Part shown: positions 56,744 to 64,000 of the stretch, piece by piece
Layout: each line of letters begins with the position of its first letter
How positions within the stretch are numbered: the stretch's first letter is position 1
Source of the DNA: Lampris incognitus
Taxonomy: Eukaryota; Chordata; Actinopteri; Lampriformes; Lampridae
Reading direction: 5' to 3'
Assembly: GCF_029633865.1 (NCBI RefSeq)
Contig: NC_079223.1
Span: forward strand, 34,057,423 to 34,121,422
Length of the DNA stretch: 64,000 nucleotides
Translations under genes and position numbers: made by a program
Notes under the pieces: model-generated
The model's input: the letters and a program-made list of their open reading frames with translations, nothing else
Databases searched by the model: none
Told to the model about the DNA's origin: nothing

Positions 56744-57788
56744 ATATCATGATACATACTGATATTGTGTAAAATTCACTATGATTATAGTGATATTTTC
56801 CATGTCACCCCGGACTACGTAGTTTCATTTAACAACAAACATTGGTCACAGAGTTGTCTAACCCATTACTCTATGCTTTCAAGATAACCAATGTGCCAAT
56901 TAGAAATATCAAAAAGCTAATCTGACTATAATGACAGCTATATTTAGTTCATGTATTCACTTGGAATAAACATGGAGTAAATGAACTAATTATAGACAAA
57001 ATCTTTACATCTAACCTATTAGCATGCAGATATTTTATATGTAAAAATAATTGTGCTATGCAAGAATTTGCTTTGTGAAAATTTTACAGTAGAAACAGTT
57101 TGTTGCACCCGCATGTTGATTTGACATCAGTAATCTCGGCCTGTGGTTTTGGACACAGCCTTGAGTCGTCCAGTCCATCACTGAGGCACAATAAAAAGGT
57201 TAGTTTAGGTTTTCTGACACAAGGTGGTATGAGTTATGTCTACACCAGACGCATCACGTTAGCAGCGTGTCAGCAACACAAAAGTGTCTTACATTAGACC
57301 CCTATGACCGTCTCTACAGTTTCTATACCCAGTTTCCCCTCGGGGATGAATAAAGTATTCTGATTCTGATTCTGTTGCACAATTCAAAACGTAACATTCT
57401 ACTGGGCTCTTGGGTGATGTCATCAATGGACGCTGGCCCCAGACCAGACTTGTGACTTACACTTAGTATATGACCTCCAACCTCAACCACCAGTGCCTAA
57501 CCTTTACCGAAAACCTGAACAAATGAAAAGTAAAACAGGAATTTATTTTTTTAAAGCACAAAGGAAGGGTTGTGCAAAACAGGATGGAAAAATGGTCTGG
57601 GAGCAGCATCCATAGGCAACTTCACCCCAGATCTACAGGCAGTGATGGGTTTTTCAAGCAGTGTTACCCAATCAGCTTACTTCTGTTTCTATGACAGTCA
57701 TGAAGGCTTTGTACTGGGAAGCAACTTCATATTTACAATCTACAATATTGCCTATTGTATACATTTACTGAAGAAGGGGGTGGAGCTC
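56744..57788. other. Interval without recognised gene
   Basis: AT-rich DNA. Near 57320-57370 the text cctcggggatgaataaagta-ttctgattctgattctg resembles a common teleost repeat tail. Nothing else is classified. Confidence 0.5.
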
Positions 57789-57806
57789 AAAATAGCTGTG
57801 GTAGCT

Positions 57807-58234
57807 ATTCCGTTGCCTGCCAACACAGGAATCACCGGTTAAAATCCCCGCGTTACCACCGGCTTGGTCGGGCATCCCTACAGACACAATTGGTCATGTC
57901 TGCGGGTAGGAAGCCGAATGTGGGTATGTGTCCTGGTCGCTGCACTAGCGCCTCTTCTGGTCGGTCGGGTCACCTGTTCGCGGGGGGGGGGATTAACTGG
58001 GGAGAATAGCCTGATCCTCCCACACACTACATCCCCATGGTGAAACTCCTCACTGTCAGGTGAAAAGAAGCGACTGGCGACTCCACATGTATCAGAGGAG
58101 GCATGTGGTAGTCTGCAGCCCTCCCCGGATCAGCAAAGGGGGTGGAGCAGCGACCGGGACGGCTCGGAAACAAAGGGTAATTGGCCGGATACAACTGGGG
58201 AGAAAAGGGGGGGAAATTCCAAAAAACAAAAAGA
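57807..58234 (+). mobile_element. tRNA-derived SINE, copy C
   Basis: Same family as copies A and B but on plus. The tRNA head is slightly truncated and its B box is degraded (ccggttaaaatcccc). The body ctacagacacaattggtcat and tail follow. Target duplications of 18 bases, aaaatagctgtggtagct, are identical at 57789-57806 and 58235-58252. Confidence 0.92.
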
Positions 58235-58322
58235 AAAATAGCTGTGGTAGCTGTGTACAAGCTAGCTCACGTTAGATCATTTAGTTTACGTAAAATATAT
58301 TTTCTATGTGAGGCACAATAGA

Positions 58323-59652
58323 AGAAAAAGGGGACCGGAGGGTGTGCTCCAATTATCGGGGCATCACACTGCTCAGCCTCCCTGGGAAAGTCTACTCTAG
58401 GGTGCTGGAAAGGAGGCTCTGACCGATTGTCGAACTTTGGATCCAGGAGGAACAATGCGGATTCCGTCCTGGCCATGGAACAACGGACCAACTCTTAACC
58501 CTTGTGGAAGTGCTGAGGGAGGCATGGGAGATTGATCAGCCAGTCTACATGTGCTTTGTGGACTTGGAGAAGGCTTATGACTGTGTACCCCGGGGCACTC
58601 TTTGGAGGGTACTGTACTCTGTGGGGGGTACCAGGACAGTTGCTACAAGCCATCCGATCCTTGTATAACCAAAGTGAGAGCTCTGTGTGTATTTTCGGCA
58701 CAAAGTTTTCGGCGAGTGTCGGACTCCACCAAGGTTGTCCCTTGTCTCCGATTCTGTATGTGATATTCATGGACAGGATCTCAAGGTGCAGCCAAGGTGA
58801 GTAGTGTGTCCGTTTTGCGATCCTCAGAATTGCATCTCTGTGCTTCACAGATGATGTGGTTTTGTTGGCTTCATCAGAACGCGACCTCCAGCGAGCACTG
58901 GGGTGGTTTGCAGCTGAGTGTGAAATGGCCGGGATGAGGGTCAGCACCTTCAAGTCTGAGGCCATGTTCTCTACCGAAAAAGGTTGGATTGCTCCCTCCG
59001 GTTTGGGATGAGTTGTTGCCTCAAGTGAAGGAGTTCAAGTATCTTGGGGTCTTGTTCATAAGTGAGGGTAGGATGGAGCAGGAGATAAACAGGTGGATTG
59101 GTGCAGCATCAGCAGTAATGCAGACGTTGTACTGGACCGTTGTGGTGAAGAAGGAGCTGAGCCGGAAGGCAAAGCTCTGAATTTACCAGTCAATCTTTGT
59201 TCCAACCCTCACCTATGGTCAGGAGCTTTGGGTAGTGACCAAAAGGGTGAGATCACGGATACAAGTGGCTGAAATTAGTTTTTTCCATAAGGTTTCTGGG
59301 TTCAGCCTTAGAGATAGGATGAGGAGCTCAGACATCTGGAGGGAGCTCAGAGTAGAGCTGCTGCTCCTTCGCATCGAAAGGAGCCAGTTGAGGTGGTTCG
59401 GGCATCTGATTAGGATGCCTCCTGGGCGCCTTCCTTTGGCGGTTTTTCCAGGCACGTCCAACTGGGAGGAGACCCCGGAGTACACCCAGAACTCGCTGGA
59501 GGGACTACATGTCCAATCTGGCCTGGGAATGTCTTGGGATCCCCCAGGAGGAACTGGAGGGCATTACTGGGGAGAGGGACATCTGGAGTGCCCTACTTAG
59601 CTTGCTGCCACCGCGACCCGACCCTGAAGAAGCGGCTGATGATGAGATGATA
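58323..59652 (+). mobile_element. 5'-truncated LINE with target-site duplications
   Basis: RT text on plus, in several frames: [48 protein letters not shown] (catalytic ADD changed to TDD), [53 protein letters not shown]. It ends gaagaagcggctgatgatga. Identical 14-base flanks tgaggcacaataga lie at 58309-58322 and 59653-59666. The endonuclease is missing. Same family as the LINE nested in L2 at 25434-27440. Frames are broken; inactive. Confidence 0.9.
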
Positions 59653-59666
59653 TGAGGCACAATAGA

Positions 59667-60185
59667 TGTGCTGACAACTGGTAAACACAACCAGCAACTG
59701 TGTGCAGGGTGGGGGGGGGTAGTCATATTGAAGTGTTAGCTACTCTTTTTGGCAAGGTTGCAGCGCTAGGTGCTAGGACAGTAAGCATAAGGCTTGGATA
59801 TAATATAGGACATGTATGTATGGAATTGACAGTAATTGGTAGTTCACACAACAACTGGAATAAATAATTCAATAAACTATATTTACCACTGTTAGGTGAT
59901 CAGCAAACGTTCTGGTTCTATAGTGATGGAGTCAGAAGTAGGACAGTTGGCCTGATCAGTGCAAAATGATCATTATCCTAGCGACAGTAATTTAAAGGTT
60001 AAATGCTTTGTAAGCCATGATGTCACTGGTGTGTTTCTGCTACATGATTATGGGAATGACATGACCTGGATTTTCTCAGTGATATTACTGACCCTTTCAT
60101 CCCTTTCTTTAACCCCATCTTCTCAACAGCACTTTGACCTCATCTCTCCTGTCCAGCTCCTGTCCCAGCTGTCCCAGCTCCTGTT
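59667..60185. other. Interval between LINE and Gypsy remnant
   Basis: No gene or classified repeat, apart from a short cccagctgtcccagctcctg duplication at the junction with the Gypsy remnant. Confidence 0.5.
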
Positions 60186-62238
60186 CACCTGGCGATGAAC
60201 CTTGGAGCGCTGACACGCCACGCAGGTGCCTGCCCAGTCCTTGACATCCTTTCTGAGGCCATGCCACATGAACTTAGCCACCAACAACTTCGTTAACGCC
60301 TTCATGCCTGGGTGTGAAAGGCCATGGATGGTGTCGAAAACCCGTCGCCGCCAGCCAGTGGGCACCATGGGCCGGGGCTGACCCGTGGAGATGTCACAGA
60401 GAAGCGTGGCCCAGACGTCGTCGAACACAACATCCTTCAATTGCAGCCCAGTGTCAGCGGTCCGGTAGGCCTGCACCTCTGTGTCAGCAGCCTGGTCTGC
60501 AGCCATGGCCGCATAGTCGAGTCCCAAGTGGACGGCCCCCACCACCGCCCGGGAGATGCAGTTGGCGACAAAGTTGTCCTTGCCAGCGACATGCCGGATG
60601 TCAGTGGTGAACTCTGAGATGTAAGAGAGCTTGCACTGCTGGCGCCCAGACCACGGCTCGGTGGCTTTGGCCATGGTGAACGTCATCAGCTTGTAGTCAA
60701 CAAACACAAAGAACCGGCAGCCTTCCAGCAGGAATCCTAAGTGCCGGATGGCGAGAAACAGGCCAAGAAGCTCCTGGTCATAGGTGCTGTACTTTCTCTC
60801 ACTGCTGCACAGCTGGCAGCTAAAAAAAGTGAGCAGCTGCCAGGCTCCACCCACCCACTGCTCATACACTGCCCCCACGGCATAATCTGAGGCATCCATG
60901 GTGAGTGCTACTGGAGCAGTTGGTGATGGGTGCGCCAACAAGGCGGCATCAGCCAGCGCAGCCTTAGCGCCCTCAAACGACTGGTTTCTCTCTTCCGACC
61001 AGTCCACTGGGCCCTTGGGATCCTTACACTTCAGAGCCTCATACAGGGGGCGCATGAGATGAGCCTCCCAGGGAATAAACCTGTTGTAAAAGTTCACCAT
61101 GCCCAGGAACACCAGCAGGGACTTCACTGTGTTCAGGCGTGAGAATCTGGCGACGGCGTCCACCTTGTCGGGGAGGGGGGCTTCCTCCGTCCTTTGTAAC
61201 CCGGTGCCCAAGGAAGTCAATGGCTGGCAGGCCCAACTGGCACGTTGCCAGGTTGACAATGAGCCCATGCTGGCTGAGCCGCTCAAACAGCTGCCGGAGA
61301 TGGACCAGGTGCTCTGCCTCGGACGTACTGGCCATGAGAATGTCGTCCAGGTAAACAAACAGGAATGGCATATCCTGCAGCACAGAGTCCATGAGCCGCT
61401 GCGCAGCCCCCTTGAGCCCAAATGGCATCCTCAGGAACTCAAACAGGTTGAACGGTGTGATTACTGCCGTCTTCAGCACATCCTGTGGGCAAACCGGCAC
61501 CTGGTGGTATCCACGCATGAGGTCCACCTTGGAGAAGATGACTGCCCCTGCCAAGTGCGCAGAGAAGTCCTGGATGAGCGGGTCTGGCATTGTGGCATTG
61601 TTGAGGTGGCAGTAATCACCACATGGGCGCCAGCTGCCGTTAGCCTTCATGACCATATGCAGGGGGGGAGGCCCATGGGCTGTCGGAGCGGCGCATGATG
61701 CAGAGGCGCTCCATGTTGGCAAACTCCTCCCTGGCGATGGCGAGTTTGGCTGGGTCGAGGCGCCGTGCACAGGCATAGACTGGGGGGCCAGTGGTGGTGA
61801 TGTAGTGTTCCGCTCCGTGCTTGGTGACTGCTGACGAGAAGATGGGCATTGTGAGATCTGGAAACTCAGCGAGCAAACGCTGAAATTCATCCCTGGTGGT
61901 AAGTATGTTGGACAAGCCGATGGGACCCCCCCCCCTCCCCCAGCGTACATGGGTAGGAGCAGAAGGAGACAGCGTCAATCAAGCGGCAGTTTTTGGCATC
62001 CACCAAGAGTCCATAAGCACGCAGGAAATCCGCACCCAGGAGGGGAATGGACACCTTTGCCATCATAAAGTCCCAGCCGAACCGCTGACCTCCAAAAACT
62101 ACCTCCACATACCTCGTGCCATAGGTGCAGACGGGGGTGCCGTTGGCAGCATCCATGGGGGGGGGGGGATCCGCCAGCCATCGCGTCCACTGGTGTCACA
62201 GGCAGGATGCTCCACTGCACGCCTGAATCAACTAGCAA
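60186..62238 (-). pseudogene. Gypsy protease - RT - RNase H - integrase zinc finger
   Basis: The protease reads LLVDSGVQWSILP near 62200-62238, with the catalytic Asp kept. RT lies at 61039-61950 with DLMRGYHQVPV and [13 protein letters not shown]. RNase H begins at 60123-61421 with TMDASDYAVGAVYEQW and KYSTYDQELLGLFLAIRH. The integrase zinc finger has HGLSHPGMK and TCVACQRSK. Reading-frame changes occur beside homopolymers: a G run at 61171-61180, a C run at 61925-61935 and a G12 run at 62157-62168. The remaining domains look well preserved. Confidence 0.88.
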
Positions 62239-62586
62239 CTGCCGGCCGGAGATGGCGTCCTGAATAACCAGCAGCCTGCCTTCCTAGCCAACGCTCAGGG
62301 CTAGTACTGAGCACTGGCCCTGGCTTTTCCCGCCCCGCTGAAAGCGCATGGTGCACGGCAATTCTTGGCGTTGGCTCCAAACCTAGCATGGTACAAGCAC
62401 AGTCCCTCTGAGTCCTGCTGCCGACGAGAAACTGCTGCCACGGCGACGCCCACAGCCTCAACAGGCAGTGGTGGAAGAGCATAAGCAGGCAGCATAGCGG
62501 TCGCACACCACTGTCGGCTGGCCAGAAAAATTCTGTCAGCCTCCCCGGCCAGCTCCCAAAGGTTGTTGGTGGTGGACAACTTGGAG

Positions 62587-63002
62587 CTAGCCAAGGCAGC
62601 ATGAACGTGCGAGGGGAGCTGACGGAAGAACAGCTGGCCCAATAGGAAGGCGGGATCGCACAAACCCAATATAGTCAGTCTTGTCCATTAGCTTCAATAG
62701 CTTGCCGTCTCCCAAGCCTTGCAACGAAAACAACCAGTCTGCCCGCTCCACCTCTGCTAGCTCAAAAGCCTGCAGCAAGTGTCTCTTAATTGCACTGGAC
62801 TTATTCACACGAGTGGCGGGGCTTGCAGCAGGCCCAATATCCGTGATGCCATAGATGTTCTGAGTGCCGCCACGGTGTAGTAGTACTTGGTCTCATCCAC
62901 GGTGCTGTTCCTAATAGCGAACTGGGCTTCGATGTGAGCGAACCATGCTGCTGCAGCCATTTCCCAGAAGTCAGGCAGTTTGAGTGAGACGGCGTTAGCC
63001 AA
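62587..63002 (-). pseudogene. Gypsy gag remnant
   Basis: It starts near 63002 (MANAVSLKLPDFWEMAAAAWFAHIEAQFA), with YYYTVAALRTS and, after a frame change near 62805, KRHLLQAFELAEVERADWLFSLQGLGDGKLLKLMD. It corresponds to the gag of the element at 13517-17925. Broken by at least one frameshift. Confidence 0.82.
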
Positions 63003-63053
63003 TGCCGCTGCACTGGTAGCTTCATTCTCTATGGCTCATGTCGGGGTCACCAA

Positions 63054-63275
63054 TGTGGAGGATGTAAGAAAGGAGATGAGACCAGTTCTCCTTTTAACCA
63101 CACAGCCGTGGGGTCGTTTATTTCCTCCAACTCATTTTAAGGGAACAGTTTTCATTAACAAAACCTCAGCCTCGTGTCTACCCGCAATCCCCCGTGCTAA
63201 CCCCCGCCCACTCTCTTAAAGGGACTGTCTCTGGTCCACATGGTGAATTAAGTAACCTGCAAATAGGTCACTACA
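63054..63275 (-). repeat. Gypsy 5' LTR (truncated element)
   Basis: 222-bp LTR whose ends (tgtggaggatgtaag; ggtcactaca) parallel those of the 232-bp LTRs at 13517-17925 (tgtggaaattgcagg; agtccgctaca). The interiors differ more, with shared tgtctacc and atggtgaatt blocks. No partner LTR is present in the window. Confidence 0.85.
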
Positions 63276-63347
63276 ATATTATTCTTAGTAAAATAGATAT
63301 TTGTATTGCACAAAATGGTGTTGTCTGTCAAGAGTAAAGAAAGCTTT

Positions 63348-64000
63348 GTAAAAGTGCATTACAGTCCCCTAACGTCTGTGGTCATGAAATTCTTCGAGAG
63401 ACTGGTGTTGGCCCACATGAGAGAAATCACAGGTCCCGTGCTTGACCCCCTGCAGTTTGCCTACCGAGCAAACAGGTCAGTGGGTGATGCCGTCAACATG
63501 GGATTGCACTACATCTTCCAGCAGCACGGGTCCCCCGGGACATACGCAAGGGTCCCATTTATGGACTTCAGCTCCGTGTTCAACACCATCGTCCCAAGCA
63601 TCCTCCTCTCCAAACTCACCCAGCCCACTGTACCAACCCCCATCTGCCAGTGGATTAAAAACTTCCTAACAGACAGAAGGCAACTGGTGATGCTGGGGAA
63701 AATCACATCCAGCACCTGGACAATCCGCACTGGCACCCCCCAGGGATGTGTGCTCTCCCCTCTACTTAAATGACTGCACCTCAGGTGACCCATCTGTTAA
63801 ACTCCTGAAGTCTGCGGACGACACAACCATCATTGTCCAGATGGGGATGAGTCTGCATATAGATGGAAGGTTGATCAGCTGGCCCTCTGGTGTGGCCATA
63901 ACAACCTGGAGCTGAACATGCTCAAAACAGTGGAGATGACAGCAGACCTCAGGAGAAGCCCGCCAACACTGCCTTCCCTCACCATACTCAACAGCATAGT
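63348..64000 (+). mobile_element. LINE reverse transcriptase, runs off the window
   Basis: RT text of the Jockey/CR1-Rex1 type: TSVVMKFFERLVLAHMREI, LQFAYRANRSVGDAVNMGLH, FMDFSSVFNTIVPSILLSKL and GTPQGCVLSPLL. A frame change follows, then KLLKSADDTTIIVQM (FADD box changed to SADD). The upstream part is missing, so the copy is 5' truncated. The 3' end lies beyond position 64000. The clade is from memory of such sequences. Confidence 0.85.

Larger units (their letters stand above)
60186..63275 (-). mobile_element. Ty3/Gypsy remnant, truncated in integrase
   Basis: The 5' LTR is at 63054-63275 (222 bp; TG...CA), followed on minus by TTGGTGACCCCGA as in the element at 13517-17925. Gag, protease, RT, RNase H and the integrase zinc finger are colinear with that element and share much wording, so the two are related lineages. 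The sequence stops after CVACQRSKVHRQ near 60186. The integrase core, the C-terminus and the 3' LTR are absent. Confidence 0.92.

Overview
The window is from a ray-finned fish (most likely teleost) nuclear genome. It holds two multi-exon vertebrate genes with GT-AG introns. The rest is a dense load of teleost-type repeats: Tc1/mariner, L2, L1, Ty3/Gypsy, a tRNA-derived SINE and foldback MITEs. Only these two conventional protein-coding genes and one tRNA gene are supported; most other reading frames are transposon remains or shadows.

Layout: GTPBP2 (a translational GTPase) lies on + from 1892 to 31904 in 12 coding exons and would encode 608 residues. POLH (DNA polymerase eta) lies on - from 45612 down to 36178 in 10 coding exons and would encode 790 residues. 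The genes are tail to tail, with about 4.3 kb between stop codons. This is the convergent POLH/GTPBP2 neighbourhood known from human 6p21.1. A complete tRNA-Leu(CAG) gene sits antisense in GTPBP2 intron 6.

Region 1-1891 has a dispersed repeat carrying an 18S rRNA fragment, a foldback MITE and the GTPBP2 promoter with a perfect CRE. GTPBP2 intron 6 (16 kb) holds the tRNA, a second copy of the 18S-bearing repeat, an L1 broken up by a Tc1 and a small LTR element, and a decayed Gypsy element. Intron 11 (9 kb) holds an L2 split by a LINE with an inverted 5' half, a near-intact Tc1-like transposon and a SINE. The presumed GTPBP2 3' UTR contains piggyBac-like MITE sequence. POLH intron 1 (5 kb) holds a SINE, LINE tails and a foldback element.

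From about 48.6 kb to the end I see only mobile DNA: a LINE split by a young Gypsy element with perfect target-site duplications, an internally deleted Gypsy relative with an in-frame minisatellite, a SINE, a 5'-truncated LINE, a truncated Gypsy related to the one in GTPBP2 intron 6, and a LINE running off the window. I did not find a new defence or metabolic system. The most unusual items are the duplicated 18S-bearing repeat flanking GTPBP2 exons 1-6, the MITE ends with GGTCA-n3-TGACC palindromes in the GTPBP2 3' region, and the nested insertions whose order can be read from their target-site duplications.
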